64,000 nucleotides of DNA from positions 1-64,000 of the forward strand of contig JBJXFQ010000024.1 of NCBI GenBank assembly GCA_046155605.1, given 5' to 3'. Positions 43,155 to 50,834 of the stretch are shown here, piece after piece. Numbering within the stretch: the first letter of the stretch is position 1; each line of letters begins with the position of its first letter. The notes beneath the pieces are model-generated. The model saw only the letters and a list, made by a program, of their open reading frames with translations. It did not search any database and was not told the origin of the DNA. This DNA comes from JAEUIZ01 sp046155605. Lineage in GTDB: Bacteria > Planctomycetota > Phycisphaerae > Phycisphaerales > UBA1924. A program made the translations under genes and the position numbers.

Positions 43155-43338
43155 TGCCTGCTTGTTGCGATCCTTCGATGCGCACGATGCGTCGACGAAA
43201 GCCAGGAAGAACACAGAGGCACCGAGGCACAGAGGGAAACCAGACAGGAAGACGCTCGCCGACGCGGCGTCGGTAGCGGGGACACTCGGTGCCGCTCTGA
43301 CTTTGTGTTGATCTGGGACATCGGCACAACGACGCATA

Positions 43339-43458
43339 CCGATTCGTGGTGAAACTCGCGCTCGTGGACGCCGAGTCTGAGCGAGCCCGCGAGCGAAGGA
43401 TCGGGCCCATCAACCCGAGGATTCGTTCGCAAGGCCTCACTCATCCTGGGCGTCAACG
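43339..43458 (+). repeat. 120-bp dispersed repeat R1, copy 2
   Basis: It aligns base for base with 16768-16887 (eight mismatches by eye), in the same orientation. It lies in the 586-bp gap between the esterase gene and lptD, where no gene is supported. A run of short purine-rich sequence (about 43200-43250) precedes it. Confidence 0.85.
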
Positions 43459-43484
43459 GCGCAAGAATCAGGCAGAATCGGCAT

Positions 43485-43616
43485 GGCTCTGTTGAATTGC
43501 TGTTCCTGGGTACCCCGCGACTCCGTCGCTGAAGGGCGTTTCGGAAGGCACACGAATCCGCCCCGGAGGGGCGGGGTACCCAAATCCGTCCGCGTCATCA
43601 CCATTTCAACAAAGCC
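43485..43616. mobile_element. 132-bp palindromic element (MITE-like)
   Basis: Outer arms GGCTCTGTTGAATTG (43485-43499) and CATTTCAACAAAGCC (43602-43616) are inverted copies matching at 13 of 15 positions. Inside, 43507-43525 and 43564-43582 are inverted at 17 of 19 positions, including a perfect 12-bp TGGGTACCCCGC/GCGGGGTACCCA. No coding sequence lies inside. The structure suits a non-autonomous miniature element or a large RNA hairpin. No target-site duplication was established. Confidence 0.55.
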
Positions 43617-43740
43617 AATCGGCATCAGAACCAGATGCAAGAGGCTCCTGCCGCGGGAGGAAGGAGGCGAGAGCGAGAGCGAAGGCTGGTGGGGGGAAGG
43701 GGAGAACTTCCGCTCGCCGGGAGCCCGCATGAACCTGGTG

Positions 43741-46700
43741 CTACTCGCTGAATGCCGAGTTGCGGCCGCCGATCCCGCTGAGGCGTGCGGCGCGGCCTTC
43801 GGCCCCGATGGGCGTGAGCACCACGCCCAGGCTGGTCTCGTTGGTGATGTTGTTGAACGTGACGCCCAGGCCGAAGATGAGCGATGGATACCGACGGCGG
43901 ACCTCGCCCGAGATGTTCTGCAGTTCGCCGAGGTTGGTGTCGTAGGAGGCGGAGGCGGAGACGCCGTACTTTGGCGTGAGTTCGTAGCGAACGCCGCCGC
44001 CCACGAGCGTCTGGTTCTGCGCGTTGAGGTATCGCGTCTCGGCAAAGGTAGAGAACGTCGGCGAGTGCTGGAGGGTCATGCCCGTGACCGTGGCGGCGGG
44101 CTGGTTGAGGTCGAAGTCGAAGATCGTGCGCACGCCAAGGCCGAGGACTTCGGTGGCCTGCCAGGCGGCGTCGAGCGTGCCGAACGTCCCGCCGAGGTTG
44201 GAGTATTCGGGGCGATAGGTGATGTACCTGCCGATGGGGGACTCGCGGTCGACGTCGTCGGACGAGACGACGAGTTCGGTGCCGATGGTCAGGAAATCGA
44301 CCGATCGCCAGCGACCCGGCCCGCCGCGCTGGGTCTGGAAGGTCTGGTCGAGGTTGAAGCGGATGGCGGTGCCCTCGGCGAGCGACTCGACCTCGTCGTC
44401 GTAGACGGGGATGTCGGTGCGATCGAGCGAGGTGGTCGCGTGCCAGAGCGTGATGCTGGGGGCGAGGATGTGGCGCATGCGATGCACGTCGAAGACGCGC
44501 GACTCGGCGGAGTTATCGACGCGCTGGAGTTCGGTCGCCGCGCTCACGCCGACGGACCCCCACAGGCGGTACTGCTCGTCGGCGTCGGCGGAGTAACTCT
44601 CGAACGAGTCGTCGTAGGCGGTGAGCCGACCAACGGCAAAGGGCGTGATGGAGACGGGCCCCGCGGCGAGTTGGGCCGAGACTTCCTCGCGGGCGTCGAA
44701 CCGAGCCACGGGGTCCTCAGTGAGGCCCTGACGCTCCAGCGCGTCGGCGATCGATTCGTCCGGCGCTATGCCGAAGAGTGCTTGGGAGCGGAACGGGGTG
44801 TTGAAGCCGAGTTCGCGGGCGGTGGGGTCGGCAAATCGAAGTCGGGTCTCGGTGAATCGGACCTGCGTGGTGGCGGTCAGCAAGCCCGGGTAGTCCTCGA
44901 GCAGATCATCGGCGAGGCGCAGATACCCGGCGTCGGGGAACTTCTCGACGACATAACCCGGGGTCTGGAGGAGGTACTGGTTGGCGATGAAGTCATTGGC
45001 CGTGCCCCGGACCTCGCCGAAGAGCATCGTGTTCTGTCGCAGGCGTCGGAGGTAGAGCGAGTTGGTGAACTCGCGGCGGGTGCGGGCGAGCGGATCGAAG
45101 AAGCCGTCGATGAAAGTGTCGTCGGAGATGTACGAACCCTCTGCAAAGAGCGTCCACTCGTCGCCGATGGCCGCACGATGCTCGACGGTGATCATGCCGC
45201 GCGTCTCGCCGCCGTGGTCCTTTTTCACGCCTGTGGCGAGGAGGTCGCGGCCCTCGTCCTGCGGGACGAGATAGCCGAGCAGCCCGCCGGCGTAGGTCGG
45301 CCCTCGCCAGGCGAGGTCGGTCCCGACGGCCGGCCCACGATCGAAGTACCAATCGAGCAGCAGGTTCGCGGTGGCGTCGCGCGGGGGGCGATATCCCGCG
45401 AGCGCGAAGAGGTTCCACGTTGAGCGCACCGCCGGGCCTGAGCCCGACGAACTCTCGATGCGAAGGTCACGCAGGGGGAGCGCCTCGGGATCGCCGCGGA
45501 GGACCGGCCAAAAGAAGACCGGCAGGCCGCCGGCGCGGATGGTGATGTTGCGGGCGTCCACGAGGGTGCGGGTGTCGCCCTCGCTGTCTTTCGACCTCGT
45601 GATGGTGACGGAGGAAGCGCCGAGCGCGAGATCGGGCTCGAAAAACGGGGTGTTGGTCAGCGTCGCGTGCTCGGCCCGGAACTGCTCGGCGGATTCCTGG
45701 CGGATCGCCTTTGCCCGCACATAGAGCGGGAGGCCTCGCTTCTGGTCATAGGTCCAGAACACGGCGTCGAGCAGGATGCCGCGGCCGTCACGGACGTCAT
45801 AGAAGACGCGGGGTGCCCGGATGGAGTATCGCTCGGCCCCGCGAGGGCCCTCGGAATCGGCCGTGACGCCACCCTCGAGATAGAGCCCGCGGACGGTCCT
45901 GGCGCTCAAGTTTGCCAGGCTCTGGGCGAGCGGCCCGGGATCGAGAAACACGACGACGCGCCGTGCCGAGAGTTGGAGCGTGCGATCGCGAGTGCGATCC
46001 CAGTATTGCACGGTGGTTGGCGCGTCGAGCACCGCGACGTTCTCGTCCTGCCCCGCGTCGATGCGCACGTCGCCTTCGGTAGCGAAGGAGAAAACGCCGT
46101 CGCGCGCGAAGATGGGCTCGTTGGAGCCGTCAGCGAGCGCCGATTGCCGCTCGACTTCCTCGCGCACGTCATCGATCGAGGCGGGATCGAACGGTCTGGC
46201 CTGTCCCGGGATCAGCGGCGGCACGGGCAAGCCCTGCCGTGATAACTCGTCGGGGCTGATGGTGGGCACCGGCTCGCCGCGGCGCTGGCGACGGAGCAGG
46301 CTGGCGAGCGATCGCTCGCCCTCGCCGACCAACGGTTCGGCGGGCCTCCCTTGCTCGAGCCGATCGGCACGCAGGCGAATGCCGCCCTGGGCCCGCACGA
46401 TGGCGCGCACGGGCAAGCGATCGGCCGCGAGAATCACCACGCGATCCGCGTCCTCTTGGGGGTCGTCCGTGGGCGAGCCGGCGCGATCCAGGTACAAATA
46501 GACCTGCCAGACGCCGGGCGCGGCCTCGGAGTCGCCGGGCGGGAGCGGGGCGATCCAGACGACGCCATTGGCGGCGTTCATCTCCAGCCCGCCGAGGACG
46601 ATCCGGGCATCGCCCGAGAGGAAGAGCCGACGTGTGCCGTCGGGCTCGTTCCAGGTCCAGGCGCGCTGCGCCGCGAGTTCGATGCGTCCCGAGGTCACCG

Positions 46701-46860
46701 GAACGCTGAGCCGCTGACCGGCGAGGGAGCGGCCGTCGGGTTCGTTGACGAGCGAGGGCGGCTGGATGGCGAAGGATGCCGGGAGCACGCCGACGAAGAT
46801 GGCCAATCCCGCGCACGCGACGAGGAGCCGACGATGGGAAGCGGGGTTCGTCCTGAACAC
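43741..46860 (-). CDS. lptD: LptD/OstA-type LPS-assembly outer membrane protein
   Basis: A 1039-residue protein with a signal peptide (cleavage near ASFA, about residue 31). An OstA-like beta-jellyroll region follows (~55-400, with IRAPRVFYDVRDGRGILLDAV, YVRAKAIRQ and FRAEHATLTNTPFFEPDLAL) and then a ~600-residue beta-barrel with typical alternating strands and LTPIGAEGRAARLSGIGG near the end. LptD inserts lipopolysaccharide in the outer leaflet, indicating a Gram-negative-type outer membrane. It is longer than E. coli LptD (784 residues). The start is GTG with no obvious Shine-Dalgarno. A divergent transporter gene begins 71 bp away. Confidence 0.85.
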   Translation of the reverse strand: MFRTNPASHRRLLVACAGLAIFVGVLPASFAIQPPSLVNEPDGRSLAGQRLSVPVTSGRIELAAQRAWTWNEPDGTRRLFLSGDARIVLGGLEMNAANGVVWIAPLPPGDSEAAPGVWQVYLYLDRAGSPTDDPQEDADRVVILAADRLPVRAIVRAQGGIRLRADRLEQGRPAEPLVGEGERSLASLLRRQRRGEPVPTISPDELSRQGLPVPPLIPGQARPFDPASIDDVREEVERQSALADGSNEPIFARDGVFSFATEGDVRIDAGQDENVAVLDAPTTVQYWDRTRDRTLQLSARRVVVFLDPGPLAQSLANLSARTVRGLYLEGGVTADSEGPRGAERYSIRAPRVFYDVRDGRGILLDAVFWTYDQKRGLPLYVRAKAIRQESAEQFRAEHATLTNTPFFEPDLALGASSVTITRSKDSEGDTRTLVDARNITIRAGGLPVFFWPVLRGDPEALPLRDLRIESSSGSGPAVRSTWNLFALAGYRPPRDATANLLLDWYFDRGPAVGTDLAWRGPTYAGGLLGYLVPQDEGRDLLATGVKKDHGGETRGMITVEHRAAIGDEWTLFAEGSYISDDTFIDGFFDPLARTRREFTNSLYLRRLRQNTMLFGEVRGTANDFIANQYLLQTPGYVVEKFPDAGYLRLADDLLEDYPGLLTATTQVRFTETRLRFADPTARELGFNTPFRSQALFGIAPDESIADALERQGLTEDPVARFDAREEVSAQLAAGPVSITPFAVGRLTAYDDSFESYSADADEQYRLWGSVGVSAATELQRVDNSAESRVFDVHRMRHILAPSITLWHATTSLDRTDIPVYDDEVESLAEGTAIRFNLDQTFQTQRGGPGRWRSVDFLTIGTELVVSSDDVDRESPIGRYITYRPEYSNLGGTFGTLDAAWQATEVLGLGVRTIFDFDLNQPAATVTGMTLQHSPTFSTFAETRYLNAQNQTLVGGGVRYELTPKYGVSASASYDTNLGELQNISGEVRRRYPSLIFGLGVTFNNITNETSLGVVLTPIGAEGRAARLSGIGGRNSAFSE

Positions 46861-46931
46861 GGGGCCAGACTAACGGCAGAGTCGCGGCGCGACAACTCGG
46901 CCCGCGTTCGGGAACGGCTAGACTGGATGCC

Positions 46932-47774
46932 ATGACGCAACGCGACGAGGCCAGACCGAGGGGGAACGACGGGAAGCGAGAAGATTGGTCGCGTGGCGAG
47001 GGATCACTCGATCCGGTGCATCCGCCGTATGCGATGAGCGTGCAGCAGCGGCTCTATGTGTGGCTGGCGGGGCTCTCGGTGGCGTGCCTGCTGCTGGCCG
47101 ATGTGCTGGGCGTGAAACTTTTCCGAATCCCGCTGGGCTTTTCGGTGTCGCTGCCGTTCTCCGACGCGCCGATCGATGCGATCGTGCATACCTGCGGGAT
47201 GCTGACGTTCCCGATCACGTTCCTGCTGACGGACTTGCTGAACGAGTATTACGGTAAACGGGCGGCGCGGCGGGTGACGTGGATCAGCCTCAGCATGGCG
47301 GCGTTCGCGTTTGTCATTATCAACATCACGCTGGCGATGCCGCACCTGGACGCGCCGTACAACGTGCCCAAGAGCGCGTTCGACACGATTTTCGGCTCGG
47401 CGCGGATCATGTACGTGGCGTCGCTGACGGCGTATGTCGTCGGGCAACTCCTTGACATCTGGGTTTTCCATCTGCTGAAGCGCGTCACGAGCGGCAAACT
47501 ACTCTGGCTGCGCGCGACGGGCAGCACGATCTTCTCGCAGATCATCGACAGTTTCATTGTGACGTATCTCGCGTTCGGACTGGGGCGGCAACTCTTTGGC
47601 GCGGGCGGCCCGCCGCCGATGACGTTTGTCGAGGTGCTCAAGACGGGCGCGACGGGCTACATGCTGAAGTTTGTGTTGGCGATCGGCGTGACGCCGCTGA
47701 TCTATGCCGGGCACGCGCTGCTGCATCGGGTCTTCGGGCTGACGCCGCTGTCCGCGAAAGACGCGCGGGCGTGA
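46932..47774 (+). CDS. queuosine precursor transporter (VUT/YhhQ family)
   Basis: A 280-residue membrane protein with about six helices. VUT-family features are LLLADVLGVKLF, FPITFLLTDLLNEYYGKRAARRVTW (the family signature), a VASLTAYVVGQLLDIWVFHLLKR segment and IDSFIVTYLAFG. Members import preQ0/preQ1 for tRNA queuosine. The first ~34 residues are hydrophilic and not conserved, so the ATG at 47034 (MSVQQRLYVW) may be the true start. Its stop overlaps the start of the next gene by four bases (GTGA). Confidence 0.87.
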   Translation: MTQRDEARPRGNDGKREDWSRGEGSLDPVHPPYAMSVQQRLYVWLAGLSVACLLLADVLGVKLFRIPLGFSVSLPFSDAPIDAIVHTCGMLTFPITFLLTDLLNEYYGKRAARRVTWISLSMAAFAFVIINITLAMPHLDAPYNVPKSAFDTIFGSARIMYVASLTAYVVGQLLDIWVFHLLKRVTSGKLLWLRATGSTIFSQIIDSFIVTYLAFGLGRQLFGAGGPPPMTFVEVLKTGATGYMLKFVLAIGVTPLIYAGHALLHRVFGLTPLSAKDARA

Positions 47775-48364
47775 CTTGGGCGTCGCTCAGTCCGCTGTGC
47801 GTCTACTGCGCCTCGGCGTGGGGTGCGCGGCCGGCCTATCGCGACGCGGCTCGGGCCTTTGGCGCGGCGCTGGGCGAGCGCGGGATCGGGCTGGTCTATG
47901 GCGGCGGCAAACTCGGGCTGATGGGTGAGATCGCCGACGCCACCATCGCCGGCGGCGGGCGGGTCGTGGGCGTCATCACGCACGACCTCAAGCATAAGGA
48001 AGTCGCGCACGACGGCCTTACGGAGTTGCAGGTCGTTGACACCATGCACCAGCGCAAGAAGGCGATGGCCGACCTTGCGGCGGGGTTCGTCGCGCTCCCC
48101 GGCGGGGTCGGAACGATGGATGAACTGTTCGAGGTCCTCGCGTGGGCGCAGTTGGGCATTCACGCCAAGCCCGTCGGCATCTTGAACGTCGAGGGGTACT
48201 ACGACCATCTGCTGCGGTTCATCGGCCATGCCGCGGAAGAGGGGTTTCTGCGCTTGCCGCCACAGCAGGCGTTCGCGGTGTCGAGCGACGCGAGCGAGTT
48301 GCTGGAGATGATGCGGTCATGGCAGCCGAGGCCGACGCCGGATTGGGATCGAGCGGCGCGGTAG
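47771..48364 (+). CDS. LOG-family (TIGR00730) Rossmann-fold protein
   Basis: A 197-residue protein with GTG start, translationally coupled to the transporter. It has the family motifs GLVYGGGKLGLMGEIAD, the TMHQRKKAMADLAAGFVALPGG and GVGTMDELFEVLAWAQLG segments, including the PGGxGTxxE active-site motif. Relatives are cytokinin riboside 5'-monophosphate phosphoribohydrolases (LOG) and related nucleotide hydrolases; the older label 'lysine decarboxylase' is wrong. A function in nucleotide or cytokinin-like breakdown is plausible. It ends 6 bp before the convergent aminotransferase gene. Confidence 0.92.
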   Translation: MTWASLSPLCVYCASAWGARPAYRDAARAFGAALGERGIGLVYGGGKLGLMGEIADATIAGGGRVVGVITHDLKHKEVAHDGLTELQVVDTMHQRKKAMADLAAGFVALPGGVGTMDELFEVLAWAQLGIHAKPVGILNVEGYYDHLLRFIGHAAEEGFLRLPPQQAFAVSSDASELLEMMRSWQPRPTPDWDRAAR

Positions 48365-48370
48365 GCGGGA

Positions 48371-49549
48371 TCATCCCCGTCGCAGATTCTCGCGCTCGAT
48401 CATCACTTCGAGCGTCGCGCACGCGATCTCGACCTCGCGCTCGGTGAGCGAGTTTGAGAACGGCAGCGCGATGGTGCGTTGGCTGACGGATTCAGCGATC
48501 GGGAACATGCCGGGCTCGAAGCCGAACTGCTCGCGATAGAACGGTTGTAGGTGGATGCAGGGGAAGTAGTTGGCGGCACCGACGTCGTGGTTGCGCATGC
48601 CGGCGATGATGCGATCGCGCTCGTCGCTGGTGTAGCCGGTGGCGAGGCGAACGACGAAGACAAACCAACTCATAGCGGCCTCGGGGCCGATCGTGGGCAG
48701 GATGAGCCGAGGGTTGCTCATCAGCCGCTTCATGTAGAGTTCGGCGACGCGGCGGCGCTGCGAGAGGATGTCGTCGAGGCGGCGCATCTGGGCCACGCCG
48801 AGCGCGGCATTGATCTCCGGCATCCGGTAGTTGTACCCGAGGCGCTCGTGGTGCAGCCACGCGCCGACGGTTGACGATTGCGGGCGATCGACCAAATCTT
48901 GCCCGACGGCACGGCCCTGATTGCGCATCGATCGGCAGAGGTCGGCGAGCCGCTCGTCATCAGTGACGATCATGCCGCCCTCGCCGGTGGTGATCTGCTT
49001 GTTGGGATAGAACCCGAAGACGCCGACGCGGCCGAACGACCCGCACGGACGACCCGAGAGGGTCGTTGCGAGCGCCTCGCAGGAGTCCTCGATGAGCGGG
49101 AGTTCGTGTCGGGCGGCGATGGAGGCGTAGGCGTCCATGTAGGCGGGGTTGCCGAAGGTCTCGACGGCGAGGATCGCGCGGGTGCGCGGCGTGATGGCCT
49201 TCTCGACGCGGGCGGGGTCCATGTTCAGCGTCTTGGGGCAGATGTCAACGAAGACGGGCTTCGCGCCGGCGTAGAGGATGCAGTTGCTGGAGGCGATGAA
49301 CGAGAAGGGCGTGGTGATGACCTCGTCGCCCGGGCGGATATCCAGCGCCCGCATGACCAGGTGCAGCCCGCTGGTTCCGGAACTGACCGAGACGCCATGG
49401 GTGCAGCCGGCGCGGGCGGCGACAAGTTTCTCGAAGCGCTCCGCCATCGGGCCGAGGGCCAGGCGGCCGGATCGCAAGACCTCGGAGACCATGCTGACCT
49501 CGAGGTCGGTGATGTCGGGGCGGCTCAGGGGGATCTCGTGGTGTGGCAT
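48371..49549 (-). CDS. DegT/DnrJ/EryC1/StrS aminotransferase
   Basis: A 392-residue PLP enzyme of the sugar-aminotransferase family, which transfers amino groups to nucleotide-linked keto-sugars for surface polysaccharides. Motifs are IPLSRPDI at the start, GVSVSSGTSGLHLVMRALDI, VITTPFSFIASSNC, LIEDSCEALATT and the lysine region FGFYPNKQITTGEGGM, with GYNYRMPEINAALG late. The start was placed at the ATG closest to the conserved N-terminus; an upstream ATG (49585) would add 12 residues. No ribosome site is clear at either. The enzyme is not in a visible sugar-biosynthesis cluster. Confidence 0.92.
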   Translation of the reverse strand: MPHHEIPLSRPDITDLEVSMVSEVLRSGRLALGPMAERFEKLVAARAGCTHGVSVSSGTSGLHLVMRALDIRPGDEVITTPFSFIASSNCILYAGAKPVFVDICPKTLNMDPARVEKAITPRTRAILAVETFGNPAYMDAYASIAARHELPLIEDSCEALATTLSGRPCGSFGRVGVFGFYPNKQITTGEGGMIVTDDERLADLCRSMRNQGRAVGQDLVDRPQSSTVGAWLHHERLGYNYRMPEINAALGVAQMRRLDDILSQRRRVAELYMKRLMSNPRLILPTIGPEAAMSWFVFVVRLATGYTSDERDRIIAGMRNHDVGAANYFPCIHLQPFYREQFGFEPGMFPIAESVSQRTIALPFSNSLTEREVEIACATLEVMIERENLRRG

Positions 49550-49660
49550 GGCAATCTGCACGGGTTGGGCTGAGGACTGCAGCATATCCCATCTATCGGA
49601 CGAAACCGAGGGCGGGATGGGGAGTCTGTGGATGAGGGGCAGCGGGTGGAAATGGCCTCC

Positions 49661-49680
49661 CCTCCCCCGTCCGGGGGAGG
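49661..49680. repeat. perfect GC palindrome before an AT-rich tract
   Basis: CCTCCCCC and GGGGGAGG are separated by GTCC. Downstream, after a 13-base gap, the AT-rich tract TTAATATTTTTATTG begins. The delay makes it a poor intrinsic terminator, but the pairing is exact. Confidence 0.6.
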
Positions 49681-49863
49681 CCAGGTGCATCATCTTAATA
49701 TTTTTATTGCACTAAGAGTGTCATGTGGTTCTACCTTGATCTGGTGTGGTAGGGGGCTGCATTGTTGGTGCTGTAGGGACGGCGCGACTCACGGCAACAC
49801 TCGACAAGGGGGAGCACACCTACTCAACTGTCGTGGCCCGGAGAGCCCGTACCTTTCTTGGCT

Positions 49864-49890
49864 TAAGAGCATCGCCTAATGTGCCGACAT
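49864..49890 (+). promoter_or_regulatory. sigma-28 (FliA)-like promoter of the chemotaxis operon
   Basis: TAAGAGCA and GCCGACAT are exactly 11 bp apart. The known FliA consensus is TAAAGTTT-N11-GCCGATAA. Six of eight -10 bases match, but only the leading TAA of the -35 agrees. Transcription would begin about 30 bases upstream of the PilZ start codon, before AAGGAG. Confidence 0.4.
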
Positions 49891-49925
49891 GCGCTCTCGG
49901 TCAATGCCAACATAAGGAGCCCGGC

Positions 49926-50651
49926 ATGGGCACATCGATGGACCCGGACCTCTCGGCGGCAGGACCCCGTACCGTGGCGGAAGGCTATCTTGATGTTCTG
50001 CGGCTTCAGTCCGAGGACCTGCGTCGGCTGCGCACGCTCGAGGCGGCATCGAAGTCGCCGGGCGAGGAGCGACGGTGGGAGCCGCGCGGCTCCAGGGCGG
50101 CGCGCGCGCTCGCGGACTTCACCGGACCAACGGGTGTCCACTCGAAGGCCGTCGTCTATCCATTCGATGTCTCACGAACCGGGATCGGCTTCCTCCATGC
50201 GGCCTACCTGCATAACGGAACTAAGGTTCGGCTTCGGCTGTGGTTCGAAGATCAGGAGTCGATCGTGGTTGAGGGAGCGGTGCGGCGATGCCGGTTCCTG
50301 ACCGGGCGAGCACATGCGGTCGGAGTTGAGTTTACAAGCCCTCTTCCTGATGGAATCCTGGGAGCGGAGCCGGGCGCTGCGTGCAGTCCTAGTCAGGAAG
50401 CGACACCGAAGGCTGCACCCGCGCCTGGCGATTCACAAGCGCCGCCTGCTGTGGCAACTACCTCGCCAGAGCAGCGTGACGCACACGCACAAGAGATGGA
50501 CGGTCTGGTTGGGCAACTGTTGGCGGCGCTCGATGTCCTAAGCCAACTCGGAGCGTCGATCCGCTCGGCGGCGAAGGGGACACCGGAGGCTGAACACGCG
50601 GCGGAGTCATCTAGCGGTGCTGCAGAGCGGGCCAAAGAAAGGGTAAGTTGA
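49926..50651 (+). CDS. PilZ-domain protein, first gene of the chemotaxis operon
   Basis: A 241-residue protein. The PilZ region (about residues 42-140) has the two c-di-GMP contacts: an RxxxR (RWEPR) and a DxSxxG (DVSRTG), followed by VRLRLWFEDQ, VVEGAVRRCRF and AVGVEF. The C-terminal ~90 residues are Ala/Glu-rich and helical. PilZ proteins link cyclic-di-GMP to motility or polysaccharide output. The ATG is six bases after AAGGAG, and the gene precedes the chemoreceptor by 183 bp. It could let the second messenger modulate this chemosensory system. Confidence 0.85.
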   Translation: MGTSMDPDLSAAGPRTVAEGYLDVLRLQSEDLRRLRTLEAASKSPGEERRWEPRGSRAARALADFTGPTGVHSKAVVYPFDVSRTGIGFLHAAYLHNGTKVRLRLWFEDQESIVVEGAVRRCRFLTGRAHAVGVEFTSPLPDGILGAEPGAACSPSQEATPKAAPAPGDSQAPPAVATTSPEQRDAHAQEMDGLVGQLLAALDVLSQLGASIRSAAKGTPEAEHAAESSSGAAERAKERVS

Positions 50652-50834
50652 CGCGATACAGCAGGACTAGGAATCGCTGAAATTTCTCTGCGGTGCTGCA
50701 GACGCTCAAGTGCAAGCCGGCTCGGCACGATCGTGTTGCACAGTCACGCGGAAGCACAGGCCGTCGCTTCGGCGAACGTCTCGCTCGGATAGCGACGGGT
50801 TCGGCACGAGGTCAGGATCACCGGAGGTTTCATC

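Larger units (their letters stand above)
49550..49925. other. divergent gap upstream of the chemotaxis operon
   Basis: This 376-bp gap contains a GC-rich palindrome (49661-49680), an AT-rich tract (49694-49709) unusual for this genome, and the sigma-28-like promoter next to the PilZ gene. There is no supported gene. An in-frame start at 49746 exists but lacks a ribosome site and adds sequence without similarity. Confidence 0.5.

Noticed and set aside
43201..43250. Purine-rich stretch with CAGAGGCACCGAGGCACAGAGG as possible CRISPR-like repeat
   Set aside because: Units are too short and irregular and no spacers or cas genes are present.
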